Below are positions 8,238 to 16,432 of a stretch of 35,838 nucleotides of DNA, in pieces (the first letter of the stretch is position 1; every line of letters begins with the position of its first letter). The translations under genes were made by a program, and so were the position numbers. Under the pieces are notes generated by a model. It worked only from the letters and a program-made list of their open reading frames with translations, made no database searches and was not told where the DNA came from. This stretch comes from Streptomyces sparsogenes (lineage in GTDB: Bacteria > Actinomycetota > Actinomycetes > Streptomycetales > Streptomycetaceae). The stretch covers positions 1-35,838 of the forward strand of contig NZ_MAXF01000186.1 in NCBI RefSeq assembly GCF_001704635.1, read 5' to 3'.

Positions 8238-8742
8238 CGGCGGTTGTCCTTTCATCGGTGGTGGAGCGGTGCAGGAGCAGCCGGGCCAGCAGGCCGCTGG
8301 CCACCCCGAGAACGGCCGCCGCCGCGGACAGCCACCCGGGCCAGTGGGTCAGGCCCACCGCGTGGTCGACGGACCACCGGCCGGAGCCGGTGAACGACAG
8401 CGCCGCGCACACGACGACCAGCACCAAGGGGTATTCGTAGCCGTCGTGCTGGACCCACAGTCCGTGGGGCCACTTGACGGTGAAGGCGACGGTCATCACC
8501 CCGATGGCGGCCATGGCCGCCATCGGGGTGAGCGCCCCGAGCGCCAGGAACAGGCCCGAACCGATCTGGCCGGCGCCCGCGGCGAGCGCCGTGAGGGCCC
8601 CGCCGCGGAAGCCGTCGTGCCGGAACTCCTCGATTCCCCCTGCCAGACCGTTGCCGCCGAGGCGGAAGCTGACCTTCTGCACTCCGTGGCCGGCGATGAG
8701 CAGGCCCACCACCACCCGGAGGATCAGCAGTCCGGTGTCCAT
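8218..8742 (-). CDS. DoxX family membrane protein
   Basis: A 174-aa four-helix membrane protein of the DoxX/DoxD superfamily: the N-terminal helix LLILRVVVGLLIAGHGVQKV, then GLFLALGALTPMAAMAAIGVMTVAF and YPLVLVVVCAALSFTGSGRWSVDH. DoxX proteins are linked to quinone or thiol redox at the membrane in several bacteria; the function here is not determined. The ATG at 8742 has AGGA about ten bases upstream. It overlaps the DUF1275 gene at its 3' end and lies 49 nt downstream of the YcaC-like gene, consistent with one operon. Confidence 0.85.
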   Translation of the reverse strand: MDTGLLILRVVVGLLIAGHGVQKVSFRLGGNGLAGGIEEFRHDGFRGGALTALAAGAGQIGSGLFLALGALTPMAAMAAIGVMTVAFTVKWPHGLWVQHDGYEYPLVLVVVCAALSFTGSGRWSVDHAVGLTHWPGWLSAAAAVLGVASGLLARLLLHRSTTDERTTADARTAE

Positions 8743-8791
8743 CGTGTTTCGTTCCTGTTCCTGGTCTCGTTCCGCTGCCGGGGAGTGGGGA

Positions 8792-9454
8792 TCAGCCGGC
8801 GGCGTGCGGGTTGATCATGGACTGCGCGTAGAAGACACCGAGGCCGTAGGCGCCGGCGTGCTCCTTCACGACCTCCGTGACCGGGCCGTAGGTCTCCGTT
8901 CTGGCCCAGTCGCGCTGCAGCTCCAGCAGCACCTGCACCCAGGTCACCGGCACCGCGCCGCCCTGGATCATCCGCTGGAGCGCGTGCTCGTGGGCCTGCG
9001 GGGTGACGCCGCCCGAGGCGTCGGAGACGACGTACACCTCGTAGCCCTGGGCGAGCATGGACAGCACGGGCAGGACGAGACAGACCTCGGTCCACAGCCC
9101 GGCGATGACCACCTTGGTGCGGCCGGTGGCCTTCACGGCCTCGACGAGCGCCGGGTCCTCCCAGGCGTTCATCGAGGTGCGGTCGATGCTCTCGGCGTCG
9201 GGGAAGACCTCCGCGAGCTGCGGCAGGATCGGGCCGGAGAACGACTCGGCGGCGACGGTGGTGAGCACCGCCGGCACGTCGAAGACCTTGGCCGCCTTGG
9301 CCAGGCCGACGGTGGCGTTGATGATCGAGTTGCGGTCGCCGCTGCCGGTGCCGAAGAACATCTGCGGCTGGTGGTCCACGAACAGCACCACGGCGTTGTC
9401 CGGAGTGAGCAGGTCGGGGCTCGGTACGGCGCTGACCTCGTTGATGTCGACCAT
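8792..9454 (-). CDS. isochorismatase-family cysteine hydrolase (YcaC-like)
   Basis: A 220-aa hydrolase of the isochorismatase superfamily, YcaC branch. Visible elements are the catalytic aspartate strand VVLFVDHQPQMFFG near residue 25, the motif RTSMNAWEDP typical of YcaC relatives, and the nucleophile region VVIAGLWTEVCLVLP, whose Cys is the catalytic residue. YcaC proteins form octamers and act on small amides or thioesters of unknown identity. The ATG at 9454 has GAAGGG eight bases upstream. It sits between the amidohydrolase and DoxX genes, so a shared detoxification or amide-turnover role is possible but inferred. Confidence 0.87.
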   Translation of the reverse strand: MVDINEVSAVPSPDLLTPDNAVVLFVDHQPQMFFGTGSGDRNSIINATVGLAKAAKVFDVPAVLTTVAAESFSGPILPQLAEVFPDAESIDRTSMNAWEDPALVEAVKATGRTKVVIAGLWTEVCLVLPVLSMLAQGYEVYVVSDASGGVTPQAHEHALQRMIQGGAVPVTWVQVLLELQRDWARTETYGPVTEVVKEHAGAYGLGVFYAQSMINPHAAG

Positions 9455-9499
9455 GGTTTTCCCTTCGATCGGTCTGGGTGTGGTGGATGGGATGATGTT

Positions 9500-9552
9500 C
9501 TGTCAGAGGATGTCCGCCAGAAGGCGTCTGTCGGAGAATGTCCGTCAGAGGA
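9500..9552. repeat. imperfect 25-bp direct repeat, period 28
   Basis: Two copies starting CTGTCAGAGGATGTCCG (9500) and CTGTCGGAGAATGTCCG (9528) span the stop codon of the amidohydrolase gene and the gap before the YcaC-like gene. About 20 of 25 positions agree. No function is evident. Confidence 0.5.
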
Positions 9553-11425
9553 CGAAACAGGGGTCGTACGACTCGGGGCGTGTCTCCGCCGCCAGGCCGC
9601 GCCGGACCCGCCACTGCCAGTGATCCTCCGACTCGGCGGCGGCCTCGCCCAGCAGCTCCGCCTGGCGGGCGCCGGAGCCGACCGGGCCGCCGGTGGCCTG
9701 ATAGCCGCCGAAGTGCGCGACCGGGCTCCACCCGGGGCTGACGGCGGGGATCTCGTCCGCCATGCCCTCGTACTCCGCCACCGCGTGGACGATCCGGCCG
9801 CCGACGACGGTCAGCAGCGACTCGATGTGCGGGATGTCCCGCTCCGGCACGGCGAAGTAGTCGTCGGACAGCAGCGCCAGGTCGCCGAAGAAGCCCGGCC
9901 GCAGGATGCCCTTGATGTGCTCCTCGCCGGTCAGCGCGGCGCCGGCCCGGGTGTACATGGCGAGCGCGGTCTCCCGGTCGACCCGGTTGCGCGGCGGCCG
10001 CATGGTCAGCCCGCCGAGCGTCCGGCCGGAGACCAGCCAGTGCAGCGCCACCCAGGGGTTGTAGGAGGACACCCGGGTGGCGTCGGTGCCGGCGCCGACG
10101 GTCAGTCCGCGCTCCAGCATGGCCCGCACCGGCGGGGCGTCCGCCGCGGGGCCGACGCCGTACCGGCGGGTGAACACCTCGCCCTGGAACGACATCCGGT
10201 TCTGCACGGACATCGCGCCACCGAGGGCCGCGACCCGGTCCAGGCTGTCCGGGGACACGGTCTCCGCGTGGTCGAACAGCCATCTGTTGCCGCCCGGGAA
10301 GAGCCCTTCGGCGGCGAGCTTCTCGAAGACCGCCAGATCGCGTCTGATGGTCTCGTCGTAGGTGGCGTGCAGCCGGAAGCCCCAGCCGTGCTCCATCAGC
10401 AGCCGCACCGCCTGCTCGAACGCGGGCTCGTAGTCGCCCAGGTGGGGGCGCGGCTCGGCGAAGTTCTCGAAGTCGGCGGCGGCCCAGGTGAGGTTCTCTC
10501 CGGCGCCGTTGAGCCGCAGCCACTCGTCCCCGTCCTCGGGGCGGACCATCTCGACCCAGCGGGAGAGGTCGTCGAGCTCCTGCCCGGCGGTCTGCGGGAA
10601 CAGGTGGTAGGCGATGCGCAGCGACAGCCGGCCCTCGCGGGCCAGTTCGGTCACCGTGCCGTAGTTGTCGGGGAAGTTCTGGAAGCCTCCGGCGGCGTCG
10701 ATCGCGGAGGTGAGACCGAACCGGTTGAGTTCGCGCAGGAAGTGCTGGGTGGAGGTCTTCTTGTGCTCGCCGTCCAGCATCGGGGCCCTGGCGAGCGTGG
10801 AGTAGAGGATCAGGGCGCTGGGCGCGGCGATCAGCATGCCGTTGGGCTCGCCGTTCCTGGCCCGTACGATCTGGCCGCCCCAGGGGTCGGGGGTGTCCTT
10901 GGTGTAGCCGACGGCCCGGAGCGCCGCCCGGTTCAGGATCGCCGACTGGTACAGGTGCAGAACGAACACCGGGGTCTCCGGTGCGGCGGCGTTGAGTTCG
11001 GCGGGGGTGGGCAGGCGCCGTTCGGCGAACTGCTCGGCCGACCACCCTCCCACCACCCGCACCCACTGCCCCTTCGGGGTGCGGGCGGCCTGCTCCCGCA
11101 GCATCGCCAGGGCCTGACGCAGCGTGGGCACACCGTCCCAGCGCAGTTCCAGGACATAGTTGAGGCCTCCTCGGATCACATGGAGGTGGGCGTCGTTCAG
11201 GCCCGGGATCACCCGTCGGCCGAGCGCGTCGACCACGGTGGTGGCCCGCCCGACGAGGGGCGCGACCTCGGCGTCGTCCCCCACGACCGTGACCAGGCCG
11301 TCGCGGATGGCGAGGGCTCCGGCGTGTGGGCGACCGCTGTCCCCGGTGTAGATCTTGGCGTTGCGGACGATCACGTCCGCGGCATCGTCGTCGGCGGCGC
11401 GGGGTTCCAACCCGCCGACCGGCAT
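9545..11425 (-). CDS. amidohydrolase family 3 metal-dependent hydrolase (YtcJ-like)
   Basis: A 626-aa cytosolic enzyme of the amidohydrolase superfamily, family 3. The N-terminal beta-sandwich (DVIVRNAKIYTGD, ALAIRDGLVTVVGDD) leads to the metal-binding entry GRRVIPGLNDAHLHVI. Further elements are FRLHATYDET, WLFDHAETV and VGAGTDATR, then the closing strand GDLALLSDDYFAVP. YtcJ-type members hydrolyse amides or cyclic amides; the substrate is unknown. TTG 11455 and GTG 11434 are also in frame, but ATG 11425 has a GAGG eight bases upstream and keeps the full sandwich. It is the first gene of the leftward run and is divergent from the esterase at 11701. Confidence 0.85.
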   Translation of the reverse strand: MPVGGLEPRAADDDAADVIVRNAKIYTGDSGRPHAGALAIRDGLVTVVGDDAEVAPLVGRATTVVDALGRRVIPGLNDAHLHVIRGGLNYVLELRWDGVPTLRQALAMLREQAARTPKGQWVRVVGGWSAEQFAERRLPTPAELNAAAPETPVFVLHLYQSAILNRAALRAVGYTKDTPDPWGGQIVRARNGEPNGMLIAAPSALILYSTLARAPMLDGEHKKTSTQHFLRELNRFGLTSAIDAAGGFQNFPDNYGTVTELAREGRLSLRIAYHLFPQTAGQELDDLSRWVEMVRPEDGDEWLRLNGAGENLTWAAADFENFAEPRPHLGDYEPAFEQAVRLLMEHGWGFRLHATYDETIRRDLAVFEKLAAEGLFPGGNRWLFDHAETVSPDSLDRVAALGGAMSVQNRMSFQGEVFTRRYGVGPAADAPPVRAMLERGLTVGAGTDATRVSSYNPWVALHWLVSGRTLGGLTMRPPRNRVDRETALAMYTRAGAALTGEEHIKGILRPGFFGDLALLSDDYFAVPERDIPHIESLLTVVGGRIVHAVAEYEGMADEIPAVSPGWSPVAHFGGYQATGGPVGSGARQAELLGEAAAESEDHWQWRVRRGLAAETRPESYDPCFVL

Positions 11426-11504
11426 CGTAGGCACCTCGGCAGCTCCCCATGACAATGTCGGATTGCGTCGAGGACACTAGGGGCCGCCGGCGTGTCCGCG
11501 TTGC

Positions 11505-11539
11505 CCGGCAGTGCACTGGTTCCGGTCCGGCAGCGCACT
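11505..11539. promoter_or_regulatory. direct repeat CCGGCAGYGCACT, 22-bp period (operator candidate)
   Basis: CCGGCAGTGCACT (11505-11517) and CCGGCAGCGCACT (11527-11539) differ by one base and start 22 bp apart, two helical turns, inside the 275-bp divergent promoter region between the amidohydrolase and esterase genes. The 13-mer TCCGGCAGCGCAC from the second copy recurs at 14939-14951 upstream of ltrA. The spacing and recurrence suggest a regulator site; the identity of the regulator is unknown. Confidence 0.45.
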
Positions 11540-11700
11540 CGGGTTGTGGGGGTTTTCCCGTCATGCGCTGACGGAACACGGCCGGTACGCTGACGGACAA
11601 GGGGTGTCCATGGACCGGCCCTAAGGTGATCGCAGCCGGGAGATTTCGCGATCTTTCCCGGAATTCCCTTTCACAACCCCGCGTCACTCGGGAGAGCCAG

Positions 11701-12675
11701 ATGTCCGATGCCATCGTGCCGGTCCAGCCCGTGCTGGAGCCGGCCGCAGCCGCCTTCGCCGAAGCCACCGCCAACCCGCCCTACCTGTTCGACCTGCTGC
11801 CCGCGGAGGGCCGCAAGGCGGTCGACGAGGTGCAGTCCGGCGAGATCGACAAGCCGGAGGTGGACGAGGAGTGGATCACGGTCGCCGGCGGCCCCACGGG
11901 CAGTGTCCGGGCCCGTGTCGTCAAGCCCGCCGGCAGCACCGGAACGCTTCCGGTGATCCTCTACATCCACGGCGCGGGCTGGGTGTTCGGCAACGCCCAC
12001 ACCCATGACCGCCTGGTGCGCGAACTGGCCGTCGGTGCGAACGCGGCCGTGGTGTTCCCCGAGTACGACCTGTCTCCCGAGGCCCGCTACCCGGTGGCCA
12101 TCGAGCAGAACTACGCGGTCGCCCAGTGGGTGGTGCGGGAGGGCGCGTCCAAGGGTCTGGACGGCAGCCGCCTGGCCGTGGCCGGGGACTCCGTCGGCGG
12201 CAACATGACCGCGGCCCTGACCTTGATGGCCAAGGAGCGCGGCGATGTGCCGCTGGTCCAGCAGGTGCTGTTCTACCCGGTCACCGACGCCAACTTCGAC
12301 ACCGGTTCGTACCAGCAGTTCGCCACCGGGTACTTCCTGCGCCGGGACGGCATGCAGTGGTTCTGGGACCAGTACACGACCGACGAGGCCGAGCGCGCGG
12401 AGATCACCGCCTCCCCGCTGCGCGCCACCACCGAGCAGCTGACCGGCCTGCCTCCGGCGCTGGTCATCACGGGTGAGGCGGATGTCCTGCGGGACGAGGG
12501 CGAGGCCTACGCGAACAAGCTCCGCGAGGCCGGTGTCCCGGTCACCGCCGTGCGTTTCCAGGGCATCATCCACGACTTCGTCATGCTCAACGCGCTGCGC
12601 GGCACGTACGCCGCCCAGGCCGCCATCAAGCTGGCGTCCGACACGCTGGCCACCGCCCTCCACACCGGCCGATAG
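11701..12675 (+). CDS. alpha/beta hydrolase, hormone-sensitive-lipase (family IV) esterase
   Basis: A 324-aa carboxylesterase-type enzyme. The oxyanion motif ILYIHGAGWVFG is the HGGGW element of the HSL family with Gly to Ala at the third position. The nucleophile elbow is GDSVGGN, the acid lies in ITGEADVLRDEG, and the catalytic His in GIIHDFVM. It probably hydrolyses short-chain acyl esters in the cytoplasm. The frame is open upstream to 11626, but ATG 11701 has GGAGAG four to six bases before it and fits the family start. The next hydrolase follows after 12 nt, so the two form an operon divergent from the amidohydrolase run. Confidence 0.88.
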   Translation: MSDAIVPVQPVLEPAAAAFAEATANPPYLFDLLPAEGRKAVDEVQSGEIDKPEVDEEWITVAGGPTGSVRARVVKPAGSTGTLPVILYIHGAGWVFGNAHTHDRLVRELAVGANAAVVFPEYDLSPEARYPVAIEQNYAVAQWVVREGASKGLDGSRLAVAGDSVGGNMTAALTLMAKERGDVPLVQQVLFYPVTDANFDTGSYQQFATGYFLRRDGMQWFWDQYTTDEAERAEITASPLRATTEQLTGLPPALVITGEADVLRDEGEAYANKLREAGVPVTAVRFQGIIHDFVMLNALRGTYAAQAAIKLASDTLATALHTGR

Positions 12676-12687
12676 GGGGATCCGAGC

Positions 12688-13410
12688 ATGACCGAGCGCA
12701 CTGCTCCGACGGTTGTCCTGGTCCACGGCGCGTTCGCCGACGCGGCCAGCTGGTCCGGTGTGATCCGCGAGCTCCAGAGCGAGGGCGTGTCCGTGGTGGC
12801 GCCGCCCAACCCGCTGCGGGGGCTGGCGTCCGACGCCGCCTACATCTCCTCCGTCGCCGCCCAGATCGACGGCCCCGTGGTCCTGGTCGGCCACTCCTAC
12901 GGCGGTGCGATCATCACCGTCGCGGGCGCCACCGAGAACGTGGCCGGGCTGGTGTTCGTCGCGGCGTACGTCCTGGAGGAGGGGGAGAGCCTCGGCGAGC
13001 TGCAGGGCCGCTTCCCCGCGCCGCCGCTGGCGGACAACCTGCGCCCCGCGACCTACCCCGTCGACGGCGCCGAGCCCGCGGTGGAGCTCACCATCGCCAC
13101 CGAGGCCTTCCCCTCGGTGTTCGCCGCCGATGTGCCCGAGGAGGTCACCAAGGTGCTGGCGGTGGCCCAGCGGCCGCTCGCCGCCGCGGCGTTCGACGAG
13201 CCGGCCCAGGTCGCCTCCTGGAAGACCAAGCCCTCCTGGGCGGTGGTGGCCGACGCGGACCACGCCATCAACCCCGAGGTGCAGCGCTTCGCCGCGAAGC
13301 GGGCCGGGGCGTCGGTCGTCGAGGTCCAGGGGGCCTCGCACGCCGTCGCGGTGTCGCGGCCGAAGACCGTCGCCGACGTGATCCTCCAGGCCGTCCGCGC
13401 GGCCGGCTGA
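12688..13410 (+). CDS. alpha/beta hydrolase (esterase EstC/salicylate-esterase-like)
   Basis: A 240-aa alpha/beta hydrolase: VVLVHGAFADAASWSGVI near the N-terminus (oxyanion region and lid start), the nucleophile elbow VVLVGHSYGGAII, and a C-terminal His in VQGASHAVAVSRP. The compact size and the HGAFADAASW motif are typical of a large actinobacterial group related to plant methylesterases; natural substrates are unknown. AGGGGGA lies seven bases before the ATG. It is cotranscribed with the upstream HSL-type esterase. Confidence 0.87.
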   Translation: MTERTAPTVVLVHGAFADAASWSGVIRELQSEGVSVVAPPNPLRGLASDAAYISSVAAQIDGPVVLVGHSYGGAIITVAGATENVAGLVFVAAYVLEEGESLGELQGRFPAPPLADNLRPATYPVDGAEPAVELTIATEAFPSVFAADVPEEVTKVLAVAQRPLAAAAFDEPAQVASWKTKPSWAVVADADHAINPEVQRFAAKRAGASVVEVQGASHAVAVSRPKTVADVILQAVRAAG

Positions 13411-13637
13411 CGCCGCGCCCGCCCCGGGGCCGTGGCGGCGGCCGGGCTGATCGCCACGGCCCTCGACCCGCCGCCGGCCGATCCGGCCGATCCGGCCGGC
13501 CTGGCCCGCGGCGCCCCGGGCCGGGTACGCGCTGGGCCGGCGCGGGCGGCCGCCGGCCGGGGCCGACGCCATCGTGCCGCCGAGCCGGCGGCGGGTGGCC
13601 GGAGCCGGCTGAGGCGCGGTGACGGCGGCCTCTGCCG
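13411..13637. other. 227-bp gap between convergent genes
   Basis: Extremely GC-rich, with a short run of GATCCGGCC-type repeats near 13480-13500. No supported gene and no clear terminator hairpin were seen. Confidence 0.4.
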
Positions 13638-14861
13638 TCAGTCCGCCCCGGCCCGGCCGCCCTGGACCGTGACGACCACGGCCAGGGCCGCCAGGACCGC
13701 CCCCGTGGCCAGGGCCGGCGCCGGGGAGAACACCGTCAGGAGGATCAGGGCGGCGGCGAGCAGGAAGGGCACCGACTCGGCGGGGCGCCGGTGGTGGGGG
13801 CGCAGGTGCAGCGCCCACACGGTGACCAGGAAGACCGCCGCCGGTACGGCCACCAGGGCGCCCGCGGCCACCGCGGGCACCTCGGCGCGGTGGCTGACCC
13901 GGTCCGCGTTCACCGCCAGGCCGGCCCCGACGGCGGCCGCCGAAGCGAAGATCAGATAGTGGCCGTAGGCCCACAGGAACCGCCGGCCGGCGGCCCGGTG
14001 GGTGGTGGCCAGCAGGGTGTGCGCGGGCCGGGCGAAGTACAGCCACCACATGGCGAAGACCATGAGCAGCCCGCCCGCCGCCACCGCGCCCAGCTGCCCG
14101 GTGCCGCGGTGCTCGTCGAAGGCGGTGCGCACCGCGCCCGTGGCCGAGGCGACGGACTCGCCGAGCACGATCAGCGTGAACAGCTCGTAGCGCTCGGCGA
14201 TGTGGCGCGGGTGCCAGGGGGTCATCCCGGCGGACTGCGCCCACACCGGGACGGCGATCTCGGCCACCACCAGCACGGCGATGCCCGGCAGGCGCATCCC
14301 GTCCGGGAGGAAGAGCAGGGCCACCCAGCCGATCTGGCAGGCCGCCACCCCGAGGGCGAAGCGCAGCGTGGTCCGGCGCCGGTCGGGGTCGGCCCGTGCG
14401 GCGCGCAGCCACAGCGCGGCCAGCGCGGTGCGCATCACCACGTACCCCCACGTGATGACGGTGAGGTCGGTCCCGTCGAAGGCCCGCCGCACCCCGGCGG
14501 CGAGGATCAGCGACCCGGTGATCTGGACGAACACCGCGAGCCGGTACGGGGTGTCGTCCGGGTCGTAGGCGGAGGCGAACCAGGTGAAGTTCATCCACGC
14601 CCACCACACGCTGAAGAACACGATCGCGTAGGCCAGGGTCCCGGCCATGTAGTGCCCGCTGGTGACCGCCTCGTGCAGGCTCTGGGACGCCTGGCTCACG
14701 GCGACCACGAAGCACAGGTCGAAGAGGAGTTCCAGGGAGGTCGCGGCGCGGTGTTTCTCGCGCGGATCGCGGGCCCGCATCACCCGCCGGGCGGCGCCGC
14801 CGTTCAGGAAGACCATGGGTCCGTCCACGGCCACATCCGCTGTTTCCTCATGCTTGTCCAT
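13638..14861 (-). CDS. ltrA: low-temperature-requirement A (LtrA) family membrane protein
   Basis: A 407-aa polytopic membrane protein with roughly ten hydrophobic segments. The LtrA signature is present: HRAATSLELLFDLCFVVAVS after the N-terminal cytoplasmic stretch, the WWAWMNFTWFASAYD motif, and RYELFTLIVLGESVASAT. LtrA was named from a cold-sensitive Listeria mutant; its molecular role is unknown. The frame is open upstream to 14951, but ATG 14861 has GGAG eight bases upstream and begins just before the conserved region. It lies downstream of the LysR gene in the same direction, separated by 124 nt that contain the TCCGGCAGCGCAC motif. Confidence 0.85.
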   Translation of the reverse strand: MDKHEETADVAVDGPMVFLNGGAARRVMRARDPREKHRAATSLELLFDLCFVVAVSQASQSLHEAVTSGHYMAGTLAYAIVFFSVWWAWMNFTWFASAYDPDDTPYRLAVFVQITGSLILAAGVRRAFDGTDLTVITWGYVVMRTALAALWLRAARADPDRRRTTLRFALGVAACQIGWVALLFLPDGMRLPGIAVLVVAEIAVPVWAQSAGMTPWHPRHIAERYELFTLIVLGESVASATGAVRTAFDEHRGTGQLGAVAAGGLLMVFAMWWLYFARPAHTLLATTHRAAGRRFLWAYGHYLIFASAAAVGAGLAVNADRVSHRAEVPAVAAGALVAVPAAVFLVTVWALHLRPHHRRPAESVPFLLAAALILLTVFSPAPALATGAVLAALAVVVTVQGGRAGAD

Positions 14862-14938
14862 CCCCTCGGCTCCGGCTCGTGCGCCCGCTGTCGAAGGGGC
14901 CGCGCGCCGATCGTAGGGCCGCGTGGCGCCGCGGCGTG

Positions 14939-14951
14939 TCCGGCAGCGCAC
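14939..14951. promoter_or_regulatory. TCCGGCAGCGCAC motif upstream of ltrA
   Basis: An exact 13-bp copy of the sequence at 11526-11538, about 80 bp upstream of the ltrA start and 35 bp past the end of the LysR gene. Both copies lie near a GGCGTGTCCG element and a GCGTTGCCC element, though in different order. The shared context supports a common regulator; not proven. Confidence 0.4.
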
Positions 14952-14985
14952 GGGGCGTTGCCCAGGAGTGAACGGCCGGGCCGCC

Positions 14986-15846
14986 TCAGGTCAGGTGCCG
15001 CAGCAGCGCGGCGACCGCCGGAGGTGTGTCCCCCCGGGGCCGCACCACCATCACGTTCCAGCGCGGCGGATGGCGGAGGAACCTGCGCAGGGCCAGGTCG
15101 GGGAAGCGGGCGGCGATCGACTCGGGCATGACGCACACCCCGAGGTCATGGCGGACGAGCTCGGACGCCGCGACGATGTCGTTGACCTCGAAGGCGGTGC
15201 CGCGCTCGACCAGGGCGGCCCGGAAGGCCCGGTCCACCGCGGAGCGGATCGCCCAGCCGGGCGAGAAGTCGACGAACGGCATCCGGGCGACCTCGGCGAA
15301 GGTGACCTGGTCGTCCCGGGGGAAGGCGCGCGCGGGCGAGGCGGCCAGCACCATCTCCTCGCGCGCCAGCAGCCGGGTCACCAGACCGCGCTGCTGCTGT
15401 CGGTCGAGAGCCACCACGGCGAGGTCCACCGCCCCCTCGCGCAGCGCCTGCCGGATGTCGGCCACCGGCGCCTGCCGGAGCCGGATCGCCACATGCGGGT
15501 GTTCCGCCCGCAGGCCGGCCAGGGCGCGGTGCAGACCGGCCCAGACCCCCTGCATGGTGCCCACCGTGACCTGGCCCCGCAGCTCGCCCCGCGCCCCGTC
15601 GACCGCCGCCCGTGCCTGCTCCACCGCCCGCAGCGCGGCCCGGGCGGCGGGCACGAACGCCTCACCGGCCGCGGTCAGGGACACCCGGTGCGTGGTGCGG
15701 TCGAACAGCCGGGTCCCCATCTCCTTCTCCAGCGCCCGCACCGTGCCGGACACCGCCGACTGCACCACGTGCAGGCGCCGGGCGGCCGCCGTGAACCCGC
15801 CTTCCTCGGCGACCGCGACGACGACCTCCATCTGCCGCAGATCCAT
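14986..15846 (-). CDS. LysR-family transcriptional regulator
   Basis: A 286-aa LysR-type regulator. The winged helix-turn-helix occupies residues 1-60 (MEVVVAVAEEGGFTAAARR, LHVVQSAVSGTVRALEKEMG, RLFDRTTHRVSLTAAG) and is followed by a linker helix and the periplasmic-binding-protein-like effector domain from about residue 88 (VTVGTMQGVWAGL). GTG 15852 is in frame two codons earlier, but ATG 15846 has GGAG six bases upstream. It is divergent from the small GNAT-fold gene and upstream of ltrA. Candidate targets are its own promoter, the GNAT gene, and the units carrying the 13-bp motif. Confidence 0.9.
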   Translation of the reverse strand: MDLRQMEVVVAVAEEGGFTAAARRLHVVQSAVSGTVRALEKEMGTRLFDRTTHRVSLTAAGEAFVPAARAALRAVEQARAAVDGARGELRGQVTVGTMQGVWAGLHRALAGLRAEHPHVAIRLRQAPVADIRQALREGAVDLAVVALDRQQQRGLVTRLLAREEMVLAASPARAFPRDDQVTFAEVARMPFVDFSPGWAIRSAVDRAFRAALVERGTAFEVNDIVAASELVRHDLGVCVMPESIAARFPDLALRRFLRHPPRWNVMVVRPRGDTPPAVAALLRHLT

Positions 15847-16090
15847 TCCCACTCCCGACGGACGAGCCCTCTCGGGGCCATCTGTGCGCGAGATGAGCGC
15901 ACCCCTCGATCATCGCACCCGCCGCCTGCCGACACCGCCGGTCATTCGCCCGCCGCCGGTCGCGGCGGTGTGCGTCCCGGTGCGCTCTCGGGCAAGGCGC
16001 CGTGCGCTCAGCGGCACACCGCGCCCGCGGTGCGGCCTAGGCTGGGAGTCTCGTACGCCCGCCGCCACACCGAACGGAACACGGAACACG

Positions 16091-16432
16091 ATGACACAGC
16101 CGGCCGCCCTTCCCGTCGTCACCCGAGCCGATGACAGGCACCGATACGAGATCACGGTCGACGGCCGGCTCGCCGGTTTCACGGCATACCGTGACCTGGG
16201 CGAGCAGCGCGTCTTCTACCACACCGAGATCGACGACGCCTTCGCCGGTCAGGGCCTGGCCTTCACCCTCGTCCAGCAGGCGCTGACCGATGTGCGCGAC
16301 ACCGGCCGCCGCATCGTGCCCGTCTGCCCCTACGTGGCGAAGTTCCTGCGGAAGCAGGAGGAGTTCTCCGACATCACCGACCCGGTCACCGTGGAGATCC
16401 GGCACTGGCTCCGCGCCCAGCTGGGCGGCTGA
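16091..16432 (+). CDS. small GNAT-fold N-acetyltransferase (YjdJ/NATD1-like)
   Basis: A 113-aa single-domain protein of the COG2388 (YjdJ/NATD1) type. RYEITVDGRLAGFTAYRD is followed by VFYHTEIDDAFAGQGLAFTLVQQALTDV, where AGQGLA is the acyl-CoA pyrophosphate loop, and by RRIVPVCPYVAKFLRKQEEF. This family is a minimal GNAT domain with poorly known acceptors. The ATG at 16091 has only a weak GGAA upstream. Its 3' end overlaps the convergent lanM gene by 47 nt, so neither has room for a private terminator. Confidence 0.82.
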   Translation: MTQPAALPVVTRADDRHRYEITVDGRLAGFTAYRDLGEQRVFYHTEIDDAFAGQGLAFTLVQQALTDVRDTGRRIVPVCPYVAKFLRKQEEFSDITDPVTVEIRHWLRAQLGG

